Origin: Enchytraeus crypticus
Taxonomy: Eukaryota; Annelida; Clitellata; Enchytraeida; Enchytraeidae
Length of the DNA: 64,000 nt
Reading direction: 5' to 3'
Assembly: GCA_905160935.1 (NCBI GenBank)
Contig: CAJHZI010000431.1
Span: 2,450,001-2,514,000, forward strand
Shown piece by piece: positions 18,647 to 29,766 of the stretch; position 1 is the stretch's first letter; every line of letters starts with the position of its first letter. Below the pieces are notes generated by a model. It had not been told where the DNA came from. It did not search any database and worked only from the letters and a program-made list of their open reading frames with translations. The translations under genes and the position numbers were made by a program.

Positions 18647-20340
18647 AGTTTGTCCTTAATTATCGGGATAATATAACCTGTACTGAACCCTCGAGGAACA
18701 TAACCCTGGATAGCAATTCTTTAAATAGGTTGGTTAACTGAACGACTAGTATAGGGTGTGCATATATTAGATTTTCAGCCATTAAATTGTCAGCACCACA
18801 AGCCTTACCTGTAGCAAGCTTACGTATACAGCGATCCACTAGCTCAACCGTTAAACACGACATATCAGGGGCATAAACATTCGAGCAATTAGCTAAACTT
18901 TTAGTCATAAAGCATTCAAACTCAGTTTCAGCATTGGTAGCCAGACCGGAATCACAGTATACAGATTGAAAATGATTCATGAAGGCATCTGCAACCACCT
19001 TATCCGAACTGGAACCATTAACACATATCTTATTGTTATTAGTATGACCAGTATGCATTTTCTTAGACCAAGCATTCCAAAATTCGGTGATGTCTTTATT
19101 AGAAATATGCAAAATTGAGGCTTCGTCATACCTACTTCCATATTTATCTGCTGCTTTTGTAATGGCTAGCTTATATTTGAACTTTGCATCGTTCTTAATG
19201 GAGAAGATCAGACCAGCTTTTGGTCGACCCATATCATGCCAAATACGATGCCACATAATAGACTTATCCTTAAGTTCATTTAGTTGGTCATTCTAGAATA
19301 GTTTTAGTGCTGAAGAAGGGATCTTAGGAATGGAAGTGCTCTCTGCTGTTAACAGCGCGTTAACAATATTGTTATAGAAGTCATCTATAGCTAGTTTAGC
19401 ATTTTTGTCATTACAAGAATAACGATCGTTACACGAACAGGTAGAGCTACATGAACTAGTACAAATGTGTAAATTAGAGAGTAACATGCCACTATAATTA
19501 TAATATTTACGCAAGTCACCTTTGTCCCATCTACGCTTGAATAACTTGCTAGTAGGCCTATTGGCGTTATCATTAAACCCAGACTCACTGGACAGCAAAT
19601 TTCCAAAGGGAATTGTAATGCAGCTATTAAACGTCATACTAACTGGACGGTGATCACTGTGGTTTAAAGGGTAATCTATAATTTCGACAGAGTTAATGTC
19701 AGATTTCAATTCGTTCGTTACAAAGAAATGATCAATACATGAACTATACCCATAATATGAATTAACACAAGTATATTTATCATTAGTGTCACACTTAATA
19801 ATGTCATCACAAGCGCTCATTTTAACACTCGAAAGAAATTAATTGAAAATATTAAAGCCTAGATTTTTGTCGTCCAACTCAAAATTAGTGTCGCCAAGTA
19901 TGATAACATCAGTATGGGAATTATTCTCAACAATATAATCAATAAAACCTATAATCACATTAACATCATCTCTATATGTTGCAGCTTCGGAATTGCAAGG
20001 AAAGTAAACATTTATCAATAAAATAATGCGATTACCTAAGGATACCTTAACCGCTAACATCTATTAGAGGGATCTGCTCGCACATCTTGTACAAACTTAT
20101 CAATTGATTTATGCCATAATAGAGCCACACCAGAGAAAGGCCTACCTCGCAGTATGCCTTCTTCCAGCCTATTAGTCATAGCGGAAACAGAACGCAACTC
20201 ATAATCAGTACATATGAGTAAAAGCTTATGCAATTCGTTTTCCCTGAGCCGGTGTTCTTGTACTGCAATTATACAATGCTTTATTGCTAATTCTAGTTAA
20301 AACCGTGCATATTTAAAGTCGCAATATTAATTGCCATTGT

Positions 20341-20650
20341 TAAGTATAAGATATATAACTATCTTATTTCTGGTTATTCCACCACTCACTAATTACAGAG
20401 TTTAAGTATAAGATATATAACTATCTTATTTCTGGTTATTCCACCACTCACTAATTACAGAGTTTAAGTATAAGATATATAACTATCTTATTTCTGGTTA
20501 TTCCACCACTCACTAATTACAGAGGTTAAGTATAAGATATATAACTATCTTATTTCTGGTTATTCCACCACTCACTAATTACAGAGTTTAAGTATAAGAT
20601 ATATAACTATCTTATTTCTGGTTATTCCACCACTCACTAATTACAGAGTT
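20341..20650. repeat. 62-bp x 5 minisatellite at the LINE-A ORF1/ORF2 junction
   Basis: Five near-identical 62-bp units starting at 20341, 20403, 20465, 20527 and 20589. Read on the minus strand, each unit encodes the end of ORF1 (NSVISEWWNNQK and a stop). The array ends four bases before the ORF2 ATG, so the ORF1-stop/ORF2-start junction has been amplified. Confidence 0.95.
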
Positions 20651-21753
20651 TTCAGGCCATATATTTGCTTCTAATATAGCACCCTTGTATTTAACATCAC
20701 AGGTGACAAAGAATGCACTGGATTTGTATTCACGACCATCCTTACCAACCCCTTACAATTTCTTACAGACGCAGCCTTGGATTTCACTGGCTCCTAGCAA
20801 CTCCATTATATCATCAGTAGTCGTTTCCTTCTCCAACCTCCCAACAAAAATTGCCATTCTTTTGGCAATAGCTTTAACTTTTGAGTCACCCGTTGTAGTT
20901 TTTTTCCCGATCAAATGTGAAGGCCTAGGTTTCTTCCTCTGGACAAGCTGAAAGCCATCCTGGTTCTCAGTGCTGGAACTAGGGTTTGAGGATGTTCTCT
21001 CCGGATTAGTAGGCTTCTTTTGTGAGATTGCGCGTTGCACAGGGGCCTGGGGGGAGGGTGAATTAACTATGTCTGCCCAAGCTGTCTTATGAACGGCAAC
21101 ATCATCACGACTAACCGGAGCACGGGTAGTACCCTTGTTAGAGGGTTCATGCGACTCTTCGAATCCATAGTTTGAGTTCTGGACGAAGGCAAGAGAGAGA
21201 TGGGAGGACCCTCATCCAACCAATGTAGAATGGCGTCAATCTTAGAGTCTAGAATACCGAACCTCTCACCCAGAGTAGACTGAACATCTGAACTGGGGGC
21301 GGGTTTCTTCATGAACTCCTTCATAGAGTTTATTTTTACCACGAAGCTATCCATTTGAGACCTCATTTCGAAGATCATCGCAGAGAGCCCACAAGCGTCC
21401 TTTTCGGCAAATCTGTTTGGCGGAACTCTGGAGAGATCAAGAGCTGCGAAATTAGGCATATCCAGCTTGTTCATATCTGCCGCCATCCAGGCATCCAATA
21501 TATCCTCGGTGTCGAGCTTTCGTTTATTTTCTGTTGCACGCCGAGCTATATTCCTGGGCAAAGCGGTTTTAACGTTGTCACTGTTCCTACACTTGTCTAA
21601 AAACTCAACGAGCACATTTTTAGCCTCTGCAATCTCTTCCGTGTTGTAGAAGCCAATCAGCTGATTAATTATAGCTTGTCTTGCTTGGGCATTTGCGTTA
21701 TTAGATACGAAGCATAACAGCTCATTAACAGTTACACAGGTAGTGTCCGTCAT
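20640..21753 (-). pseudogene. LINE-A ORF1 (nucleic-acid-binding protein), broken
   Basis: Starts MTDTTCVTVNELLCFVSN at 21753. The first 228 codons are helical (RRATENKRKLDTEDIL, then NRFAEKDACGLSAM), a style that I recall from ORF1 proteins of CR1/L2-like elements. After a frameshift near 21050 it continues as PTNPERTSSNPSSSTENQ and VFVGRLEKETTTDDIMELL (RRM-like strand and helix). After an in-frame stop near 20755 the same frame continues to the conserved end AFFVTCDVKYKGAILEAN and WPENSVISEWW. The final stop lies in the first minisatellite unit. The role in an active element would be RNA binding. This copy is dead. Confidence 0.8.
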
Positions 21754-21910
21754 GATGCAGTGCTCGATAACGTTTAATAGAACAGCCTTCTGGTTCGTTA
21801 ATATTAATAAAGAATAAATTAGTAACGGTATTTATATTTCAAAAATAAACAACCGCCATTTTACGTGACGTCACTTCTTATATTATATATTATTATTATT
21901 TATTATTATT
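21754..21910. other. LINE-A 5' region and AT-rich spacer
   Basis: About 80 bases of probable 5' UTR upstream of the ORF1 ATG, then a TGACGTCA-containing stretch and (ATT)n. The exact 5' end of the LINE cannot be fixed. Confidence 0.4.
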
Positions 21911-22240
21911 TTGAAGAGCAATCACTTCTTTGCAAAATGACGTAAAATACGTGCTGATATGTACTCAACTGACAAAGTTATTGAACTTTAATCATCCTTG
22001 TATGAGGAAACGGACGTTAAAGCTTTATTATTATTATTATTATTAATGCAAGCATTGCATGTCTGGGTACAACTGTTTTCACCGCAGCCACTGCAGCGTC
22101 ACTACAGTGTCAGCGTCTAGTCCTCTTCTTCTTTTATTCTCGTCATGCAATGCCTGCATAAAAAGTTCAATAACTTTGTCATTTAAGAACATATCAGCAC
22201 TTATTTTAAGTCATATTGAAAATAAATGATTGCTCTTCAA
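21911..22240. mobile_element. Foldback/MITE-like element with SINE-tail insertion
   Basis: Arms 21911-21989 and 22162-22240 are inverted copies (TTGAAGAGCAATCA outermost, GACAAAGTTATTGAACTTT inner). The arms resume further in with ATGCAAGCATTGCATG and CATGCAATGCCTGCAT. Between the two parts of the left arm lies about 55 bases ending in (TTA)n with the word GAGGAAACGGACGTTAAAGC, the 3' tail of family Z found elsewhere. No transposase is present. Target duplications are unclear. Confidence 0.7.
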
Positions 22241-22242
22241 AA

Positions 22243-22535
22243 TTGCATTAGCAGAAATTTTATGTTGTGTTTTAGCTACTATTGTTCTAGTGTTATTCTG
22301 CGCTAAATGTAACACGCCCGTAATCCTGTATTGGAAATTTCCTATCTAACCCCACTCATATTCGCGAAACTATAATTTTCATGTTATTAAAGATATTCAA
22401 ACGAAATGTCTCGGTGTTTTGTAGAATTGGCTGCTGGTCAAGTGCTGTACATTTCAAGAACATCGGTCAACTTCTTACGACTTTATTGTTAAAACAATTT
22501 GGGGTATCAGTTATTTAAAACACAGTATACATATA
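22243..22535 (+). repeat. Right arm of large inverted pair (family IR1)
   Basis: Inverted match to 3115-3395. It begins right after the foldback element and ends at an AT-rich stretch (ACAGTATACATATATAAAA). Confidence 0.7.
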
Positions 22536-22539
22536 TAAA

Positions 22540-23225
22540 ATAGATAGAACGTGGGTATATGGTTTAACGTCGATCTCGGACGACGATGGCAATGTTGTTG
22601 GGGGAAACTAGCAGTAGATGTCTGGTATGGGATCAACTGTCATTCTGTCATTGTAGCCAGAGAGGTCGATGGCAGTGTGAGAGTCGTGAAAGTAACACGG
22701 TAATACACTTAACGCGAGAGATAATTTATTGATTTATTATTATTTTATTATATTAGAATTAATCTACATTATTCTACAGGATCACATTCAAATACTCGCG
22801 ATAGCCAACTTTTGCATTGTCCCGGCCCTGCCCAGCATGGGGCTGCATTTTTATCGCCCCTTCGCGTCCGAGACCGAAGGCCCCGCTAAATGTGCGCTCA
22901 AAAATAGCGAATCAAACAGGAATGACTGCAGAGCGAACAGAACGACCGCCTAACATCGAATGAACAGTATCAATTGAACAGCATCGAATAGCATCGAACA
23001 GCAACTCACTTCTCGGTCCAAAGCCCAAGCAACACTCATCGCAATGCAATGCCGCAAAGGTACCTACAACAAAACATCAAAACATTACCATAAAAGCTGC
23101 CAAATGTAACTTACACAACTACGCAATTTCCCGGATATAAAGGCTGATGAGATCAGCAGCTTTCCGTTTCGAAAATATGCGATGTTATAAAAACAGTCAA
23201 ATTTATTTAACATACAGCAATAATA
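22540..23225. other. Gene-free stretch, unclassified
   Basis: Mixed composition with a GC-richer core near 22815-22960. A plus-strand frame of 74 codons has no recognisable domain. The locally higher GC and the words TCGAACAGCA/TCGAATAGCA in short tandem (22960-23000) suggest an old repeat or LTR fragment, not a gene. Confidence 0.4.
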
Positions 23226-23400
23226 CGCTAACCCAATACATAACATACAGTATATATACATGCATATATACATGTCAATATAAAACCTTTATTATGATTA
23301 TATGTATAGGCCTACGCATTTATATATACAGTATATGTACATACATATATATACATACATGTATGTGCGTATATATATACAATTATACATGCATATACAG
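23226..23400. repeat. TATA/CATA-rich microsatellite
   Basis: Imperfect ATACATATA and GTATATAC words. The open frames here consist of Tyr/Ile/Cys repeats and are not genes. Confidence 0.8.
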
Positions 23401-23407
23401 ACAAAAA

Positions 23408-24115
23408 AAAAAAAAATTCCCCTAGCTAAATCTCAACAACTTTAAGAAAACTCAAAATATCTCTACGAAAATTACGAAGCTTCTAGGGGAGGAATTTCTG
23501 CGCATATCCTGCAAATTTCATGAAAATATTTTCATTAGTTACGAAATTACAGCATTTCTAAAAGAAAAGTGCTAAAATCAATTTTAACAAGGCTCTTCGA
23601 AATGCCAGTCGTTCCTTTTAAAGAAAATAACGACTCTGAAAAGGGCCGTTTACTAAAGTGGTGGAGTTTAAGCCTGTTTAAATTTCGTTCTTCTCTTGAA
23701 ATTATTCCTAAGTTTTGAAGAAAAAATTCGTTACTTTTGCTTTAAAAAGCCTTGTTAAAATTGATCTTAGTTTTTTTTCGAAGAAACTCTGTATTTTTGT
23801 TACTACTGAATATATTTTCACCAAATTTGCGAGATATGTGTAGAAATTCCTCCTCTGAAAGCTCCGAAAATTTTGTAAAACTATTTTGAGTTTTGTCCAA
23901 GTTATTAAGAATTTTGGTAAAAAGAGCCTTGTTAAAACTGATTTTGTACTTTTTCGTAGAAACGCTGTAATAGTTTTCCTGCTAAATAGATCTTCATCAA
24001 ATTTTCAGGATATACGCAGAAATTCCTCAGCTAGAAGCTTCGTAAATTTAGTAGAGATATTGTGAGTTTTCTTAAAGTTATTGAGATTTCGCTAGGGGAT
24101 TAGTTTTTTTTGCCC
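23408..24115. repeat. Foldback satellite-like element, one inverted and two direct arms
   Basis: The left arm (23415-23620) is matched in reverse complement twice, at about 23745-23930 and 23935-24110. Shared words include CCCCTAGC, GGAATTTCTGCG and TTTTAACAAGGCTCTT. The outer left and right ends (CCCCTAGCTAAATCTCAA and its complement) close the structure, and a (TA)n tract abuts it. No coding potential was found. It may be a foldback DNA element or a rearranged satellite with a unit of about 190 bp. Confidence 0.7.
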
Positions 24116-24118
24116 CAG

Positions 24119-24119
<1 letters not shown>

Positions 24120-24182
<63 letters not shown>
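24120..24182. repeat. (TA)n microsatellite
   Basis: Pure TA run next to the foldback satellite-like element. Confidence 0.95.
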
Positions 24183-24183
<1 letters not shown>

Positions 24184-25985
24184 TCTCTTGAAAAGCTCGT
24201 GACTTTCAGAAGGAAATATAATAATGCAATATTTTAAATTAAGTAATCTGAAAAAAAGCAAAACTTTATTTTGGAGTAAAATGGAAAAATGTGGCAGAAT
24301 TAATTAAGTAACCAATTTTTTTTCAGCCCCCTAAAAGCGCCAGGCTATGCATAAATGTGTTCTCATAACTTGGAAACATTTTGTAGAATATTCCGAATGC
24401 AGCCGGCAATGCGAAAATTGCGGTTTATACTCAGGGGCGGATCCAGAAAAAATTTTCGGGGCTATAAAATTTTTTCACGACCTTCTCTTTGATTATGCAA
24501 CATTTTGTTAGTGTCTGTATGACTGAAATAATTGATCTATGATCGAAACTATGATCGAAACCATCCTTGGACCCTAACATACAACTGGTAAACGCCTTTT
24601 TATATTTCTTTTTATTATAATATGACAAAATTTTAAAGTTAAAAAATTGCACAAAGATTTCGGGTGGCTGGCCCTTTGACCTCCTCCCCTGTAACCGCCA
24701 CAGCTTCCATTTTTAATAACGTAGGGGTAACGTAATGAAGTTTTAAAAATGACAGATCCTGAGGTGAATCAAAAGGCAACGATTACTAATAACCATGGAG
24801 GGGAAGGAGGAAATGAGCCTCTAACAAGCATCTGTGCTTCCTGACCCAGTGTGCCGTTATGTTGTTATGTTCCTCCTCAAATCATCTATAGCATTCCTTT
24901 TGATATACAATTACTCGTAGGGGATTCTGCTTATGACGATCAAGGTGGGCCCCTTATGCATTCCTCAGCTTACGTATGCCTATAATTCTAATTACAGTAC
25001 AATACTTCAAGAAAATATTTTTTCCATCAATTCTCGATCAGAATTAGAAATTTCTCGATTCTTTAGCATCTGCTTGAGACACGTAGCATATGTCTAAGTT
25101 TCCAGCTCTATAGATCATAGCAAAAATACCTAAACAATTAAAGTATAAATTCGTCAACTAAAACGTTTTAGATAAGCATTAAAAGGAAACATTTGCAATT
25201 TTCCCATTCATGGCATAAAACAACTATAAACCGTACGAAATCTTAATTAAATTTTTAACATTGAAATTACGTTAAAACTAGAGATGGGATTATTATGAAT
25301 TTCAAGAGTTCGGTTCGGTTCGGTTCGTTGAAAATGAAAGTTCGGTTCAGTTCGGGTTCGGTTAGCATTTGACAATTTTAGAGTTCGGGTTCAGTTCGGT
25401 TTCGGCTTGCTTTCCACCTCACAAAAGTTCGATTCGAGTTCGAAATGGTTTGGTTTGTATAATGTTGCAAATATTTAACATTATAATAATCATGGTAATG
25501 ATAAACATGTTTTAAATGATTTATGGTAAATGTGACTAAAATACATGAATTCATAATAACTGCCACGTTTTCCACCTGAGTAAGAATATGACAATGAAAG
25601 AAGGAGAGAAGTGGCATTTATTCCTGCACATTTAAATATTTCTTAAAATATTGTAAGTTTACCAACAAATGTTCATAAAATTTATATTTAACTTAATTAA
25701 TGTATATGAAAAATTCTCCTTGATTATAACCAGCAAATAGAATGCTTCATCAGTATAAAAATAAATTTTGTCACTAGGCCTATATATTATAAACGTTTAT
25801 AATTAAGTGGAAATGTCTTGGCTAAATTTGATCCAATATTTCAGAGACAAAGTGCAATTTATTAAGATAAAAATGTCAAATAAGGACGATTTGGTAAACA
25901 CGTGTACTTCCACAGAAAAATGATCACAATATAATCCACCGTTTGCAATCAACTGAACCAGTAATAAACTTCAAAATTTACCTTA
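24184..25985. other. Gene-free AT-rich stretch
   Basis: No gene or clear element is seen. At 25305-25440 there is a degenerate GGTTC/GGTTCG simple repeat. Small minus-strand frames (73 and 79 codons) lack domains and codon structure. Confidence 0.5.
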
Positions 25986-25989
25986 GGGT

Positions 25990-26290
25990 TTCAAATTTGA
26001 AACCCTATTATTTGAGTCCAGCAAATCCTTTCCATTCTTTTCCATACCCACATTTCCAATTCCTCTAGTTTCCTGATATTTTCTTTCCCTGATGTCCATG
26101 TTTCTCATCCATATAATAGCGTGGTCCATACCAAGGTTTTCGCTATCTTTATCTTAGTGCTTTTTTAGGCTTTTTGTTAAAAGTTCTTTCCCATTATCAA
26201 AGACTTCTTTTGCTTGTGCAATTTTGCTATATATTTCAGTCTCACATTTCCCATCACCTGTTGTAGTGATCTAAATATTTGAAACTCCTT
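25990..26290 (-). pseudogene. LINE-M fragment (ORF2 C-terminus)
   Basis: On the minus strand it matches the region at 44205-44400: GAAAACCTTGGT, then ACCACGCTATTATATGGATG, then AAACATGGAC and GAAATGTGGGTATGG. This corresponds to the protein block YGxETWTLR and LEMWxWRRMER. A short, diverged 5'- and 3'-truncated copy. Confidence 0.75.
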
Positions 26291-26301
26291 AATTACCACT
26301 T

Positions 26302-27620
26302 GCGCTTAAACCCTTCACAAAAAAATCCTTGACTTCGTGCAGGGTTTTCCTGCAAGAATATTGCTAAGTACTGCGCATGCGCAGTGACCCATGACGCAAG
26401 GAAAATCCCTGCGTTGTCAATAAAGCCAGAACTCTTGGAAATGATTCCTGCATCGAACTCTTTGTTCTTTATCTATTGAAGCTGAGATATTGATATCCGT
26501 ATCAGAATTCCTCAGTTCATAAAATGGTATTATTTGGAACTCACTGAAATTCATATCTACAACAGATATACCTAATAAATATGACACACAACCCTAGATG
26601 ATCCAGACCAATATAAAGTACTTTATAATTATGATTTTATACATTTATAAAATATTCCTTCCAGTAATTCTTTAACTATGCAGTGAACTTGCGGATAGCT
26701 AATTACTTAAGTTTTACTTGTAGGTTATTTAGTAGTGATGTTTTCAATACTACGTTGAGAACATTCTTTATATTTTTAAAATTATTTTTTGATGTTTAAA
26801 GGCGTTATTAGTAGTCAAATGTTATTTTCATTTTGTTTTGATAATTTTACATAAAGGACGTGAAATTAAATCCTAGTTTTATAAACCCTAACTAAAATAT
26901 TAACTATAATCTTAGACCTGCACTCTAACATTATACCTCTTACAAAACTCTTATTCTACCTAACTCTATTCCTAGAACTAAATACATTTGCAAAAATATT
27001 AGTGAAAGAAGTATTCTAAACAATAACGCGAGTAAGAGTCGAACCACTCATTTTATTTATCGTTAGATCTCACTTTATTAATCTATTTACTACATATTCT
27101 ATTAGTTCATCAGATTTGCTTTTTCCAACAATAATCCATCCTATAGGCCCCTATCTTCAGAAAATTGCTGATACTACTGTTTACTGTATTTTCTATTTTT
27201 TGTTTTTATTCCAATATATAAAATCATATATTATAAAAATAAACATTTATTAAAAAAATACTTATACAAGTTTTATAAATAGACTAGGGTTAGGTAAGGT
27301 TTGTTTTTAAGGTATGTAATGTCAACAAACCTTACCTAACCCTAGCTTATGTGTCATTTATTAATTTTTGTTTAATTTGTGAAGGCATATTGTTAGTGAA
27401 ACTAACTAATTTATTTGAAATCTGAAACTCAATTGTAGTAGTTGCTAAAGGCTAGATCGTATTTTGTAGGCATCAAATTATAGGACTGAATTAATCTTAT
27501 AAAATAAATATGAAAATATTCACTGTGATCCTAGACTGTCGATATGGCCTAAAAACTCCAACTATAGCATCAATCGCACGCAGTCAAGGATTTTTTTGTA
27601 AAGGGTTTAAGCGCAAGTAT
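26302..27620. mobile_element. Possible non-autonomous DNA transposon with about 42-bp inverted ends
   Basis: Left end 26302-26344 (ACTTGCGCTTAAACCCTT, then ACAAAAAAATCCTTGACT) and right end 27576-27619 are inverted copies with two or three mismatches. The 1.2 kb between contains no transposase frame. Just inside the left end is a second hairpin: GCAGGGTTTTCCTGC against GCAAGGAAAATCCCTGC, with ACTGCGCATGCGCAGT between them. No clear target duplication was found, so the element type is open. Confidence 0.5.
27284..27345. repeat. Perfect 21-bp hairpin
   Basis: Arms 27284-27304 and 27325-27345 (CTAGGGTTAGGTAAGGTTTG and its complement) with a 20-base loop. It lies inside the putative non-autonomous transposon. 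Confidence 0.9.
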
Positions 27621-28785
27621 GATAAGTTTAACCATGATTTAACACACAATCACTGTGTGTGTCAATACTGTACAGCTAATGGAGTCGGGACAGATTTTCT
27701 TTTCATTATCAAATGATCTTCACGCACACCACTCGATGATTCTGTCATATTTAAACCATCCGAGCTCAAGAAAAAATCATATATGAATTATGAATAAATA
27801 AACATAAGTATGCTCAAATAAATGAACGAACACGAATTAGCACACAAAGCTCTAAGCTCAAACTTTGAGCAATTTGCGCACTTAAATTTTGGGCTTGATA
27901 AAAATTTTACATGACATTTTCCTGCACCCCCCCTCGCTACGCCACTGAATGAAACCAAAAAGAGAGAAGAAAATTACTGTAGAGTTATGATGAGGTGAAC
28001 TAGCTGCTACATAATAGTGCATTGCTGATGTAGTCAAATAGGCCTATAAAAAAGTTACTAATAAACACGCATTATACTGAAAAGATCAACTATGTTAAGA
28101 TCTATCACTTTTTAATACAACATGGTTAAACCGTTGGGAAAATTTAGACCATTTTTCGTATAACCAGTCCAGTGAATGTCTGAGATTTTACCCTCAGATC
28201 AGCGCGGCTGGGATTCGAACCCATGAGTGTTCAATTCACCTCAGGATAAGTCAGTTAAAACTTCATGACGTCACCCCTACGCTATTAAGACATTCATTTG
28301 TACACCATTTTATAGCTTTCAGTCTCTCATACAATGTCGATTTATAATGTCGATTTATAATCTGATGTCAAAAAGCATAATAAACCATTAGGCCTACACA
28401 CTCTAGATTATAATGCTACATTTCAATTAAAATGCAGTAGGGATATGTATTCTGGTGGTGATGCTGACTCCACTGTGTTATACAATATACTGTACATATA
28501 CTATAAGGTTAAGGCATAACGTATTAGTGGTACATCACAGGCCTACAGATTTATAATGATAAACAGTTATGAATCTAACATTAAATACTATAAATATAAA
28601 AGCATATAATTGCAGTGATTGAAGAATACTGCTTAAAATTGAATCAGACTTAAGTTGTAAAGCTAACTTTAACGCCGGTTTCTGCACAAAAGTGTAGGCC
28701 TACTGTCAGAGACGGTACGACGATTTCAAACTCGTGAAGTATGATTAACGAACTAAAGAATATATTTCATGATATTGTCGCTGCT
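27621..28785. other. Gene-free stretch with a SINE-like fragment
   Basis: At about 28150-28290 the minus strand has GGTTCGAATCCCAGCCGCGC, a B-box-like tRNA-derived word, followed by short repeat-like text. The rest shows no gene. Confidence 0.4.
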
Positions 28786-28786
28786 G

Positions 28787-28829
<43 letters not shown>

Positions 28830-29009
28830 ATATATATATATATATAGTATATATATCATATATATATAATATATATATATATTATATATATTATATATAA
28901 ATATATATCATCATCATCATCATCTCATCATCATCTCTCCCTTTAATCCATATATATCTATATATATATATATTATATATATATATATACACCACACACA
29001 TATATATAT

Positions 29010-29072
<63 letters not shown>

Positions 29073-29100
29073 TGTGCGTGTGTGTGTGTGTGTGTGTGTT
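28786..29100. repeat. (TA)n, (CAT)n and (GT)n compound microsatellite
   Basis: TA runs interrupted by (ATC)n at 28906-28935 and ending in (GT)n at 29075-29098. The right edge contributes an AATAAA on the minus strand (29099-29104), which could serve as a distant poly(A) signal for the receptor gene to the right. Confidence 0.9.
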
Positions 29101-29104
29101 TATT

Positions 29105-29766
29105 ACAGCATTAACAACTCGACACCATATGCAGTGACACCAACCAAAATACAAATAGTGATAAAACATTCTTAGGATGGTATCAGATAGTTCGCATATG
29201 TATGAAACCCAACCGACAGGGAAGATGATTTATGTCTAGCTTATCTAGCTAACCACTCTCAAATGACCGTATTCTTTACAGGCAAAATGCACACAACGAA
29301 TATACACTCCTAGATCAGAAATAAAGATTAAACAAAAGGAAGAGAAATGAGAACGCCATTATGCTACCAAAATTCTTGTTGGTAAAATAACTAAAAAGTA
29401 GAATACACTAATAAAAGTTCAACTACCAATCATCTAGCAATTTAACTTTATAAAGTTTCTCCAAACGTCTCTAATTTAGTTAGAGACTGAGAGATTACTA
29501 ATTGCGAATATCAGGAGGTACTTAGTCCCAGGAATTAATACACTTATAGATAAAGTGTTTTAAAAATTCAGAAGTTGTTCTAGCTGTAAAGTAGTTGGTC
29601 TCTAGCTGAGAGCCTAGTAGGCCTGTGATATACAAACGAGTACTGATTATAAGTATAATGTGTTGGGTGATAAGGGAAAATAAGACGACATTATGCTGTA
29701 CATGTATATGTATATCATTAATCTACAGGGGTAGTAACTCATCAGAAATTTCAACAGGGTGTTGCT
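29105..29766 (-). other. Probable 3' flank / 3' UTR of receptor gene A
   Basis: Downstream of the gene A stop on the minus strand. No second gene is seen. Confidence 0.35.

Larger units (their letters stand above)
17541..20337 (-). pseudogene. LINE-A ORF2: APE endonuclease and reverse transcriptase, broken
   Basis: Minus-strand non-LTR retrotransposon ORF2. It starts at an ATG at 20335-20337 (MAINIATLNMHG). Endonuclease motifs follow: VQEHRLRENE, NVYFPCNSEA and, near 19670, NHSDHRPVSMTF with the catalytic SDH. Reverse transcriptase motifs are LDLKKAFDEVNHSKLF, GVRQGSSLSPALFNIFID and MILYADDLLLISP (YADD box). The C-terminal connection domain ends RKLFNYHKWESVKPIM. The sequence shifts frame at least five times, has in-frame stops, carries a 77-bp tandem duplication at 18492-18646 and is cut by the Polinton. 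Motifs and the ORF1 style suggest a CR1/L2-like clade, but exact placement needs a tree. It is a dead copy. Confidence 0.9.

Noticed and set aside
20341-20650. CRISPR-like array
   Set aside because: The 62-bp units are direct head-to-tail copies with no spacers, in an animal LINE.
22729-22953. 74-codon frame in a GC-richer island
   Set aside because: No recognisable domain; composition suggests a repeat or LTR fragment.
27510-27716. 68-codon plus-strand frame with several Cys
   Set aside because: It crosses the right inverted end of the putative non-autonomous transposon and has no family resemblance.
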